DNA of 64,000 nucleotides from Frigidibacter albus (lineage in GTDB: Bacteria; Pseudomonadota; Alphaproteobacteria; Rhodobacterales; Rhodobacteraceae). Location of the stretch: the NCBI RefSeq assembly GCF_009908165.1, contig NZ_JAAAUC010000006.1, positions 62,001 to 126,000 on the forward strand. Reading direction: 5' to 3'. Both the position numbers and the translations under genes were made by a program. This document shows, in pieces, positions 32,013-40,538 of the stretch. The stretch's first letter is position 1, and the number at the start of each line of letters is the position of its first letter. The notes under the pieces are model-generated. The model had not been told where the DNA came from. It worked only from the letters and a program-made list of their open reading frames with translations, and did not search any database.

Positions 32013-33138
32013 GTGGATAGCGGAGCCCGGACTGCAGGCAGTGCTGGCGATGCTGTCGGGTGCCGGGCACCGGGCGCTGCTGGTCGGCGGCTGCGTGCGC
32101 AATGCGTTGCTGGGCGCGCCGGTCAGCGATATCGACATCGCCACCGACGCGCCGCCGCAGCGGGTGATGGATCTGGCCGCGGCGGCGGGGCTGAAGGCGG
32201 TGCCGACGGGGTTTGACCATGGGACGGTGACGGTGATCGCCGCCCATGTCCCGCATGAGGTGACGACCTTCCGCCGCGATGTGGAGACCTTTGGCCGCCA
32301 CGCGACCGTTGCCTTTGCGGACAGGGTCGAGGATGACGCCGCGCGGCGCGATTTCACCATGAACGCGCTCTATGCCGAAGCAGATGGCACGGTGGTCGAT
32401 CCGCTGGGGGGCCTCGCCGACCTTCGCGCGCGGCGGGTGCGGTTCGTTGGGGACGCCGATGCGCGCATCCGCGAGGACTATCTGCGCATCCTGCGCTTCT
32501 TCCGCTTTCACGCCTGGTATGGCGATGCGGAGGAGGGGCTGGATGCCGATGGCCTCGCCGCCTGCGCCGAGCATTCCGCTGGAATAGAGACGCTTTCCCG
32601 CGAACGGGTGGGGGCCGAGATGCGCAAGCTGCTGGCCGCGCCCGACCCCGCGCCGGTGGTGGCGGCGATGCAGGCCAGCGGCGTTCTGGCCCATGTGCTG
32701 CCGGGCGCCGAGATGCGGGCGCTGGCGCCGCTGGTGCATCTGGAGGACGGGCTCGCCCCCGACGCCATCCGCCGGCTGTCGGTTCTGGGCGGCGAAGATC
32801 CGGCCGAGCGGCTGCGCCTGTCCCGCGCCGATGCGCGGCGGCTCGATCTGTTGCGCGGGCTGATCGGCAGCGTGGCGGGGCCGGCGGAACTGGGCTTTGT
32901 CCACGGCGCCGATCTTGCCCGCGACGCGCTGCTGGCGCGGGCGGCGGTGATGGAGCAGCCCTTGCCGGAGGGTTGGCAGGAGGCGGTGGCAGCGGGTGCC
33001 CAAGCCACCCTCCCGGTAAAGGCCGCCGACCTGATGCCGGCGTTGGAAGGCCCCGCCCTTGGTGCGCGGCTGGCGGAGCTGCAGGCGCGCTGGATCGCCT
33101 CGGGCTTCACCCTTGGGCGTGAGGATCTGCTCGGCTGA
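31996..33138 (+). CDS. cca: CCA-adding tRNA nucleotidyltransferase
   Basis: Class II nucleotidyltransferase that builds or repairs the 3' CCA of tRNAs. The catalytic block LVGGCVRNALLG followed by DIDIATD gives the metal Asp pair near residues 47-49, and RRDFTMNALY is the conserved B motif. 380 residues. The sequence does not exclude poly(A) polymerase activity, but alphaproteobacteria commonly use this form for CCA addition. It overlaps the preceding Nudix gene. Confidence 0.88.
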   Translation: MRITDEWIAEPGLQAVLAMLSGAGHRALLVGGCVRNALLGAPVSDIDIATDAPPQRVMDLAAAAGLKAVPTGFDHGTVTVIAAHVPHEVTTFRRDVETFGRHATVAFADRVEDDAARRDFTMNALYAEADGTVVDPLGGLADLRARRVRFVGDADARIREDYLRILRFFRFHAWYGDAEEGLDADGLAACAEHSAGIETLSRERVGAEMRKLLAAPDPAPVVAAMQASGVLAHVLPGAEMRALAPLVHLEDGLAPDAIRRLSVLGGEDPAERLRLSRADARRLDLLRGLIGSVAGPAELGFVHGADLARDALLARAAVMEQPLPEGWQEAVAAGAQATLPVKAADLMPALEGPALGARLAELQARWIASGFTLGREDLLG

Positions 33139-33204
33139 CCGGCGGTTTCCCTTCCCCGCAAACAGGTTTATATGCGGGGGGCAACGGAAAAGGCGCGCCC
33201 TCCC

Positions 33205-35049
33205 ATGTTCCGCTTCTTCGAAAATCTCGTCGATCCCTTCGCGGCTTACACCGAGTCGGACGTGCCGCCGCGCAAGCTGTGGCCGTTTCTCTGGGCCTAT
33301 TGCCGCCCGTTCAAGGCGGTGTTCGCCGCGACGGCGCTGCTGTCGGTGATCGTTGCGGCGCTGGATGTGGTGCTGATCTGGTATGTGGGGCGGATGGTCG
33401 ATCTGCTGGCCAGCGGCGCGCCAGCGGCGGTCTGGGCCGAGCATGGGACGGAGTTCATTCTGGCGGGCCTTGCCATCGTGTTCCTGCGCCCGGTGCTGGC
33501 GGGGGCCGATGTGGCGCTGCTGCACAACACCATCTTGCCCAACTTCGGCACGCTGATCCGCTGGCGGGCGCATCGCCATGTGCTGCGCCAGCCGGTCGGG
33601 TGGTTCGAGAACGACTTTGCCGGCCGCATCGCCAACCGGATCATGCAGACGCCGCCCGCTGCCGGGGATGCGGTGTTCCAGACCTTCGACGCGGTGGCCT
33701 TTGCCGTCACCACGGTGATCGGCTCCATCGCCTTGCTGGCCGGGTCGGATCCGCGGCTGGTGGTGCCGCTGCTGCTGTGGCTGCTGGGATACGGGCTGCT
33801 GCTGCGCTGGACGATCCGGCGCGCGGGGCCGGCGGCGAAGGCCTCGTCCGATGCACGCTCGGCGATCACCGGGCGGGTGGTGGACAGCTATTCCAACATC
33901 CATTCGGTGAAGCTGTTCGCGCATCATGACCGCGAGATCACCTACGCCCGCGATGCCATCGAACATGCGCGCACCACGTTCCAGAAGGAGATGCGGATCA
34001 TCACCACGATGGATGTGGTGTTGACGCTGCTGAACGGCCTCTTGATCGTCGGCGTCACCGGCTGGGCGGTGGTGCTGTGGTATCAGGGCTCGGCTTCTGT
34101 CGGGGTGGTTGCGGCGGCAGCGGCACTGGTGCTGCGGCTGAACAACATGACCTATTGGGTGATGTGGGCGACCACTGGCCTTGTGCAGGCGCTTGGCGTG
34201 GTGGCCGAGGGGATGGAGACCATTGCCCAACCCATCGCACTGACCGACGCGCCGGATGCCAAGCCGCTGAACCTGACCGAGGGGCGGATCGAGGTGCAGG
34301 GCCTGTCGCACCATTATGGCCGCGGCAGCGGCGGGCTGGACCGGATCAGCCTGTCGATTGCGCCCGGCGAGAAAGTGGGGCTGATCGGCCGCTCTGGTGC
34401 CGGGAAATCCACGCTGGTGAAGCTGCTGCTGCGCTTCTACGACGCCGAGGGCGGGCGGATCCTGATCGACGGGCAGGATATCGCGCAGGTCACGCAAGAC
34501 AGCCTGCGCGCCCGCATCGGCATGGTGCAGCAGGATAGCAGCCTTCTGCATCGTTCCGTGCGCGAGAACATCCTCTATGGCCGCCCCGATGCGACCGAGG
34601 CGGAGATGATCGAGGCGGCGCAGCGCGCGGAGGCGCATGATTTCATCCTGACGCTGCGCGACCCCGAGGGCCGCGCGGGCTATGACGCGCAGGTCGGCGA
34701 GCGCGGGGTGAAGCTGTCGGGCGGCCAGCGGCAGCGGGTGGCGCTGGCGCGGGTGATCCTGAAGGACGCGCCGATCCTGGTGCTGGACGAGGCGACAAGC
34801 GCGCTCGACTCTGAGGTCGAAGCGGCGATCCAGGACACGCTCTATGGGGTGATGGAGGGCAAGACGGTGATCGCCATCGCGCACCGCCTGTCGACCATCG
34901 CCCATATGGACCGGATCGTGGTGATCGAGGATGGCCGCATCGCCGAGCAGGGCAGCCACGGGGAACTGCTGGCCAGCGGCGGGCTTTATGCCCGGTTCTG
35001 GGAGCGGCAATCGGGCGGCTTCATCGGCACAGAGGATGCAGCAGAGTGA
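33205..35049 (+). CDS. ABC exporter half-transporter 1 (permease-ATPase)
   Basis: 614 residues: membrane domain with six predicted helices (about 30-320) fused to an ATPase with Walker A GRSGAGKST (about 394), Q-loop MVQQDSSLLH, signature LSGGQRQRVALARVIL, Walker B ILVLDEATSALDS and the H-loop AHRLS. All catalytic residues are canonical. ATG 33205 (MFRFFENLVDP) has the best context; an upstream ATG at 33172 is possible. It is a paralogue of the next gene (shared PPRKLWPF start) and probably forms a heterodimer with it. Substrate unknown. Confidence 0.9.
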   Translation: MFRFFENLVDPFAAYTESDVPPRKLWPFLWAYCRPFKAVFAATALLSVIVAALDVVLIWYVGRMVDLLASGAPAAVWAEHGTEFILAGLAIVFLRPVLAGADVALLHNTILPNFGTLIRWRAHRHVLRQPVGWFENDFAGRIANRIMQTPPAAGDAVFQTFDAVAFAVTTVIGSIALLAGSDPRLVVPLLLWLLGYGLLLRWTIRRAGPAAKASSDARSAITGRVVDSYSNIHSVKLFAHHDREITYARDAIEHARTTFQKEMRIITTMDVVLTLLNGLLIVGVTGWAVVLWYQGSASVGVVAAAAALVLRLNNMTYWVMWATTGLVQALGVVAEGMETIAQPIALTDAPDAKPLNLTEGRIEVQGLSHHYGRGSGGLDRISLSIAPGEKVGLIGRSGAGKSTLVKLLLRFYDAEGGRILIDGQDIAQVTQDSLRARIGMVQQDSSLLHRSVRENILYGRPDATEAEMIEAAQRAEAHDFILTLRDPEGRAGYDAQVGERGVKLSGGQRQRVALARVILKDAPILVLDEATSALDSEVEAAIQDTLYGVMEGKTVIAIAHRLSTIAHMDRIVVIEDGRIAEQGSHGELLASGGLYARFWERQSGGFIGTEDAAE

Positions 35050-36899
35050 ATGCGATGAAACGGCTGGGCAACCTGATCGATGCTTTCCGCCCCGCGACAG
35101 GAGAGCCGCCGCGCAAGCTGTGGCCCTTCATGCGCTGGTGCCTTGACGGGTCCTGGCCGATGCTGGGCGTCGCCGGGGCGATCTCGGCGCTGACCGGCTC
35201 GCTGGAGGTGGTGTCGGCGCTGATCCTTGGCTGGCTGATCGACGGGGCGCTGGCTTCGGGGCCGGAGAGCTATTTCAGCGCGCAATCGGGAATGCTGGCG
35301 CTGTTCGTGCTGTTCTACCTGGTGTTGCGACCGCTGGCTTTCGGCTTTGCCTCGGCCTCCAACTCCATCATCGTCGGGCCCAATGTCATGCCGCTGGTGT
35401 TGAGCCGGCTGCACCGCTGGACGCTGGGGCAGGCGGTCACCTTCTTCGACAACGATTTTGCCGGGCGCATCAGCCAGAAGCAGATGCAGGCGGCGCGGGC
35501 GGTCACCGATGTGGCGACCGAGATCATCAACACCGTCTGCTTCGCGCTTGCGTCGATCATCGGTTCGGTGATCTTCCTGATCGCGGTCGATTACCGGGTC
35601 GCGCTGGCGCTGGCGGTCTGGCTGGTCGCTTATGTGTTGCTGATCCGCCATTTCATGCCGCGCGTGCGCGAAAACTCCGCCGCGCGGGCGGCGGCGCGGG
35701 CGATGGTGTCGGGGCAGGTGGTGGACACGATCACCAATATCAAGACGGTGAAGCTGTTCGCCCATGCCGCCTATGAGGACCAGGTCGCGCTGAAGGCGAT
35801 GGAGCGGTTCCGCGAGAAGAGCGTGGAGTTCGGCATCATCTCTACCTGGTTCCGCACCTCGTTGATGACGTTGGCGGGGCTGCTGCCCGTGCTGCTGATC
35901 GGCGGCACGCTGCTGCTGTGGCAGCAGGGGCTGACGACGGCCGGGGCCATCGCGGCGGCAGGGGCGATCTCGATGCGGATCGCGCAGATGTCGGGCTGGG
36001 TCAGCTTCACGTTGATGTCGATCTACACCTCGGTCGGCGAGGTCGAGGATGCGATGGCCACGCTGGCGGTGCCGCATGGCCTGCAGGACGCGCCGGCGGC
36101 GGTGGGCCTGCAGAAGATCCGCGGCGAGATCACCTTCGAGGATGTCAGCTTCACCTATGGCCGCAAGCAGGGCGGGGTGCGCAACATCTCGCTCCATATC
36201 GCGCCGGGCGAGAAGCTGGGCATCGTCGGCGGGTCCGGCGCGGGGAAATCGACGCTGGTGGCCCTGCTGCTGCGGCTTTACGACGTGGAAAAGGGGCGGC
36301 TGCTGGTCGATGGCCAGGATGTGCGCGAGATCACGCAGGAAAGTCTGCGGCGGCAGATCGGCATGGTCACGCAGGAAACCGCGATGTTCAACCGCTCGGC
36401 CCGCGACAACATCCGCTACGGCCGGCCCGATGCCAGCGAGGCAGAGCTGCTGGATGCCGCCCGCACCGCCGAGGCGGATGAGTTCATCGAGACCATGGTC
36501 GATCACACCGGCCGCACCGGCTATGACGCCTATCTGGGCGAGCGGGGGGTGAAGCTGTCGGGCGGGCAGCGGCAGCGCATCGCGTTGGCCCGCGCCTTCG
36601 TCAAGGACGCCCCGATCCTGGTGTTGGACGAGGCGACGAGCGCGCTGGATAGCGAGGTCGAGGCCTCGATCCAGGCGGCGCTGGTGCAGGTGATGCAGGG
36701 CAAGACCGTGCTGGCCATCGCGCACCGCCTGTCCACCATTGCCGAGATGGACCGGATCGTGGTGATGGAAGAGGGACGCATCGTCGAGCAGGGAAGCCAT
36801 GCCGAACTGCTGGCGCGGGGCGGGCTCTATGCGCGCTACTGGAACCGGCAGTCTGGCGGGTTCATCGGCACGGATGAAGCTGACGAGGCTGCCGAGTGA
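35046..36899 (+). CDS. ABC exporter half-transporter 2 (permease-ATPase)
   Basis: 617-residue paralogue of the preceding gene, with the same order: six-helix membrane domain (about 30-325), Walker A GGSGAGKST (about 397), Q-loop MVTQETAMFN, signature LSGGQRQRIALARAF, Walker B ILVLDEATSALDSE and H-loop AHRLS. Both ATPase sites are consensus, so a heterodimer would have two competent sites. GTG 35046 overlaps the previous stop by 4 bp; ATG 35055 is an alternative start. Multidrug or lipid export is usual for the family. Confidence 0.9.
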   Translation: MNAMKRLGNLIDAFRPATGEPPRKLWPFMRWCLDGSWPMLGVAGAISALTGSLEVVSALILGWLIDGALASGPESYFSAQSGMLALFVLFYLVLRPLAFGFASASNSIIVGPNVMPLVLSRLHRWTLGQAVTFFDNDFAGRISQKQMQAARAVTDVATEIINTVCFALASIIGSVIFLIAVDYRVALALAVWLVAYVLLIRHFMPRVRENSAARAAARAMVSGQVVDTITNIKTVKLFAHAAYEDQVALKAMERFREKSVEFGIISTWFRTSLMTLAGLLPVLLIGGTLLLWQQGLTTAGAIAAAGAISMRIAQMSGWVSFTLMSIYTSVGEVEDAMATLAVPHGLQDAPAAVGLQKIRGEITFEDVSFTYGRKQGGVRNISLHIAPGEKLGIVGGSGAGKSTLVALLLRLYDVEKGRLLVDGQDVREITQESLRRQIGMVTQETAMFNRSARDNIRYGRPDASEAELLDAARTAEADEFIETMVDHTGRTGYDAYLGERGVKLSGGQRQRIALARAFVKDAPILVLDEATSALDSEVEASIQAALVQVMQGKTVLAIAHRLSTIAEMDRIVVMEEGRIVEQGSHAELLARGGLYARYWNRQSGGFIGTDEADEAAE

Positions 36900-38116
36900 T
36901 CCTGACCATAGACCGGCTGGGCCATCTGGGGGATGCCATCGCGCAGGGGCTGGAGGGGCCCGTCTATGTGGCGCAGGCGCTGCCGGGCGAGGTGGTGGAG
37001 GGCGCGCCGGTGGCGGGCCGCATCGCCGCGCCGCGGATCGTGACCCCGTCGCCAGACCGGGTGCGCGCGCCTTGCCCGCATTACCGCGCCTGCGGGGGCT
37101 GTTCGTTGCAACACGCCTCGGACGGGTTTGTCGAGGGGTGGAAGGCCGATGTCGTGCGCCATGCACTGGCCGGGCAGGGGCTGGAGGCGCCGATGCGGCC
37201 GGTGGTGACCTCGCCCGCGCGGTCGCGGAGGCGTGCGACGCTGGCGGGGCGACGGACCAAGAAGGGCGCTCTGGTGGGCTTTCACGGCCGCGCGTCGGAG
37301 ACCTTAACCGAGATCGAACACTGCCTGCTGCTGCACCCGGCCTTGCTGGCCACGCTGCCGCTGCTGCGCGAGGTGACGGTGGCGGGGGCCAGCCGGCAGA
37401 GGGAGCTTGGCTTGATGGTCACGCTGACCACCGGCGGCGTCGATTTGGCGGTGTCGGGCGGCAAGCCGATGGATGCGGCCCTGTACTCGGCGCTGTCCGG
37501 CCTTGCCGAAGCCGGCGATCTGGCGCGGCTGTCCTGGAACGGCGAGCCGGTTGCGACGCGCCGCCCCCCGGCGCAGCGTTTTGGCGCGGCCGAGGTGGTG
37601 CCGGCCTCGGGTGCCTTCCTGCAGGCCACGGCCGAGGGCGAGGCTGCGCTGCTGGCTGCCGTCACCGAAGCGGTGGGCGGCGCGCGCAGCATCGCCGACC
37701 TGTTCTCCGGGTCGGGCGCCTTCGCGCTACCGCTGGCGGCGCAGGCCGAGGTTCATGCGGTGGAGGGCCAAGCGGCGGCGCTGGCGGCGCTGGATGCCGG
37801 CTGGCGCCGCGCGGGCGGGCTGCACAGGGTCAGCACCGAAGCGCGTGACCTGTTCCGCCGCCCGCTGCTGCCGGATGAGCTGCGCCGCTTTGGCGCCGTG
37901 GTGATCGACCCGCCGCGGGCCGGGGCTGAGGCGCAGATGGCGGAGCTTGCGCGCAGTGCCGTGCCGGTGATCGCAGCAGTGTCGTGCAACCCTGTCACCT
38001 TTGCCCGCGATGCGCGGCTGCTGGTGGCGGGCGGCTACCGCATCGACTGGCTGCAGGTGGTGGACCAGTTCCGCTGGTCGCCGCATGTCGAGCTGGTGGC
38101 AAGGCTCTCGCGCTAG
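36896..38116 (+). CDS. RlmD/TrmA-family RNA uracil-5-methyltransferase
   Basis: 406-residue SAM-dependent RNA methyltransferase. The iron-sulfur motif CPHYRACGGCSLQH (about residues 60-73) is that of the RlmD/RlmCD branch, with the fourth Cys in EHCLLL near 142. The SAM loop DLFSGSGAFALPLA is near 268, and the catalytic nucleophile Cys is in SCNPVTFARD near residue 363. Probably makes 5-methyluridine in 23S rRNA, though tRNA is possible. GTG 36896 overlaps the ABC gene by 4 bp. A TRAM domain at the N-terminus appears degenerate. Confidence 0.88.
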   Translation: MILTIDRLGHLGDAIAQGLEGPVYVAQALPGEVVEGAPVAGRIAAPRIVTPSPDRVRAPCPHYRACGGCSLQHASDGFVEGWKADVVRHALAGQGLEAPMRPVVTSPARSRRRATLAGRRTKKGALVGFHGRASETLTEIEHCLLLHPALLATLPLLREVTVAGASRQRELGLMVTLTTGGVDLAVSGGKPMDAALYSALSGLAEAGDLARLSWNGEPVATRRPPAQRFGAAEVVPASGAFLQATAEGEAALLAAVTEAVGGARSIADLFSGSGAFALPLAAQAEVHAVEGQAAALAALDAGWRRAGGLHRVSTEARDLFRRPLLPDELRRFGAVVIDPPRAGAEAQMAELARSAVPVIAAVSCNPVTFARDARLLVAGGYRIDWLQVVDQFRWSPHVELVARLSR

Positions 38117-38139
38117 GCTCACCGTTCCGTGAGTCCCGT

Positions 38140-38159
38140 CCCGCCATCTTTGCGGCGGG
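38140..38159 (+). terminator. Weak hairpin after the RNA methyltransferase gene
   Basis: CCCGCC (38140-38145) pairs with GGCGGG (38154-38159) around an 8 nt loop, 24 bp after the stop codon. Short stem and no T-tract, so termination is uncertain. Confidence 0.3.
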
Positions 38160-38205
38160 GTGATTCCGGTGTATCACTGGAAAAAACGGGACAGGCCTTT
38201 TCCTC

Positions 38206-38703
38206 ATGCACCTCATCAGAACGCTTCTGCTGCTTGCAGGACTCGCAACTCTTGCGGCTTGTGGGGATTCGAAGTTCAAGACCTACAATGGCCCCGAGGT
38301 CACGCAGGTCTATGTGAACAAGACAGACCGCAAGATGTATCTGCTGCACCACACCAAGGTGCTGGAATCCTATGACATTGCGCTTGGGTTTGCGCCGCAG
38401 GGCCACAAGCAGTTCGAGGGGGACGGCCGCACGCCGGAAGGCGTTTACTACATTGACCGCCGCAACCCCAACAGCGCCTATCACCTGTCGGTCGGCATCT
38501 CCTACCCTAACCCCTATGACCGCGAGGCAGCGCGCGCTGTGGGCAAGTCTCCGGGCGGGGATATCTTCATCCACGGTCAGGCGGGCAAGTCCAAGGGTAT
38601 GCCGCCGGACTGGACCGCGGGCTGCATCGCCGTGAAGGACAAGGAGATCGAGGATATCTATGCGATGCTGCGCGACGGAACGCCGATCATCATCGCGCCA
38701 TAG
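38206..38703 (+). CDS. L,D-transpeptidase-family (YkuD) lipoprotein
   Basis: 165-residue envelope protein. A signal peptide ends in the lipobox LAAC (Cys19). The YkuD catalytic motif is His123 (DIFIHGQ) and Cys140 (DWTAGCIAV). Family members make 3-3 peptidoglycan cross-links, attach proteins to peptidoglycan or hydrolyse such links; a lipid-anchored form could also be an amidase-like member (DpaA type). It begins a cluster of four envelope genes up to 40393. Confidence 0.9.
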   Translation: MHLIRTLLLLAGLATLAACGDSKFKTYNGPEVTQVYVNKTDRKMYLLHHTKVLESYDIALGFAPQGHKQFEGDGRTPEGVYYIDRRNPNSAYHLSVGISYPNPYDREAARAVGKSPGGDIFIHGQAGKSKGMPPDWTAGCIAVKDKEIEDIYAMLRDGTPIIIAP

Positions 38704-38725
38704 GCCCTCGGGCTGCCAAAGGCGA

Positions 38726-38749
38726 AAGGGCGGCCCCGCGGCCGCCCTT
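38726..38749. terminator. Convergent terminator hairpin
   Basis: 10 bp perfect stem AAGGGCGGCC/GGCCGCCCTT (38726-38735, 38740-38749) with a CCGC loop, between the convergent L,D-transpeptidase and CAP-domain genes. GC-rich without a long T-tract; usable from both directions. Confidence 0.6.
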
Positions 38750-38756
38750 CGTGCAT

Positions 38757-39269
38757 TCAGCCGCCGGTAATCATCGTCCACCACAGCTTGCCGCTTGGCT
38801 CCTGATACCAGGCGAAGCCCAGATCGCGCGCCGCCGGATCGATGACGACCGCCGCCGTGGTCGCATCGCCCATCCAGGCAGAGAGGGTTTCCAGTTCCGT
38901 CTCGAAGGTCTCGGAGATGTTCTCGCCCAGCATCGTGCCCATGTAGCCCGCGCGGCGCACCCGGTCGATCGGCGAGGAGCCGTCAGAGCCAAAGTGCCAG
39001 GGCCGGTTCTGCACAGCCATGTCGCGCGAATGGGTGGCGGCGGCGGCGTTCAGGGCCGAGTTGAGTTGCAGCGGCGCCGCCCCCCGTGCTGCGCGCAGGG
39101 CGTTCACCGAATCCAGCAGGCGATACTGGATCGCCCCCTCTTGCCCCGGCGCGATCATGTAGGCCCGCGGCATCGGCCGCCCATCGGGTCCAAGCCGCGG
39201 CGGCTCTGCCGTGGCGCAGGCCGAGAGCGCGAGGGCGGCGGTGAGGAGGAGTGCGTGAATGGGTGTCAT
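38757..39269 (-). CDS. CAP-domain (SCP-like) lipoprotein
   Basis: 170 residues. Signal peptide with lipobox LSAC (Cys18), then a CAP fold with the conserved His/Glu-type cavity motifs: THSRDMAVQN (about 79-88), WHFGSDGSSPIDRVRRAGY (91-109) and GENISE (115-120), ending in the Trp-rich strand KLWWTM. Bacterial CAP proteins are secreted and mostly uncharacterised; some bind lipids or peptidoglycan. ATG 39269 is chosen by the signal peptide. Divergent from an L,D-transpeptidase gene. Confidence 0.88.
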   Translation of the reverse strand: MTPIHALLLTAALALSACATAEPPRLGPDGRPMPRAYMIAPGQEGAIQYRLLDSVNALRAARGAAPLQLNSALNAAAATHSRDMAVQNRPWHFGSDGSSPIDRVRRAGYMGTMLGENISETFETELETLSAWMGDATTAAVVIDPAARDLGFAWYQEPSGKLWWTMITGG

Positions 39270-39301
39270 TGGTTCTGGCCCGATGTTCCGTTGCCGGCCA
39301 G

Positions 39302-39330
39302 CATTACAGCCTTGCTTGCACGGGTTCAAA
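39302..39330 (-). promoter_or_regulatory. Candidate promoter for the CAP-domain lipoprotein gene
   Basis: On the minus strand, TTGAAC (39325-39330) and TAATGC (39302-39307) are 17 bp apart, ending 32 bp before the start codon. Confidence 0.5.
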
Positions 39331-39369
39331 CCCAAGCCTTCGTGAAGCTGCCGAATTACGCGGGTTTGA

Positions 39370-39388
39370 TTTGCGGCAGTGCCGCAAA
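39370..39388. promoter_or_regulatory. 19 bp palindrome, candidate operator
   Basis: TTTGCGGCA-G-TGCCGCAAA, perfect 9 bp arms about one central base, in the gap between the divergent CAP lipoprotein and L,D-transpeptidase genes. It overlaps the -35 hexamer (TTGCGG, 39371-39376) of a candidate promoter whose -10 is TATCCT (39394-39399, 17 bp spacer), the layout expected of a repressor site. Confidence 0.6.
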
Positions 39389-39399
39389 CCAAATATCCT
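39371..39399 (+). promoter_or_regulatory. Candidate promoter for the Tat-exported L,D-transpeptidase gene
   Basis: TTGCGG at 39371-39376 and TATCCT at 39394-39399 with a 17 bp spacer. The leader would be about 47 nt and ends in the ribosome site GAGGAG (39439-39444). The -35 lies inside the palindrome at 39370-39388. Confidence 0.45.
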
Positions 39400-39452
39400 G
39401 AACGGCGATCTGGCCCAGAGAGCCGGACGACGACCCATCGAGGAGTAGAGAC

Positions 39453-40064
39453 ATGAGTGAAGATCGCCTCGGCGGGTTCGGCCGCCGTGCATTCCTTGGC
39501 ACTGCCGCCGCTGCCTTCGCCTCCGGGCTGGCCGCACCGGCGCTGGCACAGTCGATGAACGGCAGCACAGAGGTCGAAGGCAGCATCGCCAGCGGCACCC
39601 GGCGCAATGCTTCCAGCTTCCGCTCGTTGCAGTGGCAGCCCTATTTCAACAGCACCCGCAATGGCGCGATCCTGGTCGATATCACCTCGCGTGCGCTGCA
39701 TTACTGGTCCGAGGATCAGACGATCTACAAGCTCTACCCGACCTCGGTTCCGGTGTCCGAAGAGCTGACGCGGCGGGGCCATACCGAGGTGACGCAGAAG
39801 GTCGTTGCCCCGACCTGGCGGCCGACTCCGTCGATGAAGGCGAGCAATCCCGACTGGCCCGATGTGGTTGAAGGCGGCTCGCCTGACAACCCGCTGGGCC
39901 CCTATGCGCTGTACCTCTCGTGGCAATATTACCGGATCCACGGCACCCATGACACGCGCAAGATCGGGCGGCGGTCGTCCAACGGCTGCGTCGGGCTTTA
40001 TAATGACCACATCGAGGAACTTTTCAGCCTGGCGAAAGTAGGCACGCAGGTGTTGCTAATTTGA
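39453..40064 (+). CDS. L,D-transpeptidase (YkuD), Tat-type signal
   Basis: 203 residues. N-terminus FGRRAFLGTAAAAFASGL has twin Arg at 11-12 and an Ala-rich hydrophobic core, with a likely cleavage after ALA (about 32): a Tat signal peptide. The YkuD domain ends with His163 (YRIHGT) and the catalytic Cys179 (RRSSNGCVGL). It is the canonical SxxGC active site, so peptidoglycan cross-linking activity is likely. Second YkuD protein within 1.3 kb, but without the lipobox of the first. Confidence 0.92.
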   Translation: MSEDRLGGFGRRAFLGTAAAAFASGLAAPALAQSMNGSTEVEGSIASGTRRNASSFRSLQWQPYFNSTRNGAILVDITSRALHYWSEDQTIYKLYPTSVPVSEELTRRGHTEVTQKVVAPTWRPTPSMKASNPDWPDVVEGGSPDNPLGPYALYLSWQYYRIHGTHDTRKIGRRSSNGCVGLYNDHIEELFSLAKVGTQVLLI

Positions 40065-40210
40065 CGACATCAGAAGGCCGTCTGCAGCATGACCAAAAGG
40101 TGCCCGTTGCAAAACGTTTCGGATGCTGGTTAGACGGAGACACGAGGTACAGACTTGAGAGCCCTATGCCGTCCTCACAAAATCGTCCTAGGGCCTAACT
40201 GGAGGTTATC

Positions 40211-40393
40211 ATGAAGAAAATCGCGCTCGCCGCTGCTCTGTCGGTTGCCGCTTCCACCGCTTTCGCCGGCGGCTATGTTGAACCGATCGTTCAGCCGGAA
40301 GTCATCGTCGAGGACACCTCGTCCTCGTCCGCTGGCATCATCGTTCCGATCCTGCTGCTGATCCTGGTTGCTGCCGTCGTTTCGGCAGACTAA
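40211..40393 (+). CDS. Small exported membrane protein, 60 residues
   Basis: Residues 1-19 form a signal peptide (MKKIALAAALSVAASTAFA, cleavage before GG), followed by an acidic stretch (EPIVQPEVIVEDTSSSS) and a hydrophobic helix at about 43-58, ending VSAD. A strong ribosome site (GGAGGT, 40201-40206) and a following terminator show an independent, well-expressed transcript. I recall near-identical short proteins in other Rhodobacteraceae, but no function is known. If the signal is cleaved, the mature 41-residue protein would be anchored by its C-terminal helix. Confidence 0.8.
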   Translation: MKKIALAAALSVAASTAFAGGYVEPIVQPEVIVEDTSSSSAGIIVPILLLILVAAVVSAD

Positions 40394-40421
40394 TCAGATC
40401 CAGGCCGCAAGGTCTGATCGT

Positions 40422-40450
40422 AAAAAGGCGGTGGTCTCCACCGCCTTTTT
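40422..40450 (+). terminator. Strong Rho-independent terminator after the 60-residue protein
   Basis: 13 bp perfect stem AAAAAGGCGGTGG/CCACCGCCTTTTT (40422-40434, 40438-40450), tight loop and T-run, 28 bp after the stop codon. With the A-run on the left it could act in both directions. The transcript of the small gene would be about 250 nt. Confidence 0.88.
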
Positions 40451-40538
40451 CTATTTCCGGGGGCCGTTGGCGCGGGCTCCGGCGTGACATCCTGGCCGCG
40501 CCCTGATGCAGATGTGCCGCATCAGGACAAGCCGCGGC

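Noticed and set aside
31852-35010. A 1052-codon open frame on the minus strand opposite cca and the first ABC gene
   Set aside because: Same GC-driven artefact; the plus-strand proteins have complete catalytic motifs.
33205-36899. One degenerate ATPase site in the ABC pair, as in many heterodimeric exporters
   Set aside because: Both proteins carry consensus Walker A, Walker B Glu, signature and H-loop residues.
38206-40064. Recent tandem duplication of the two L,D-transpeptidase genes
   Set aside because: They share only the YkuD active site; lengths, signal types and most sequence differ, and a CAP gene separates them.
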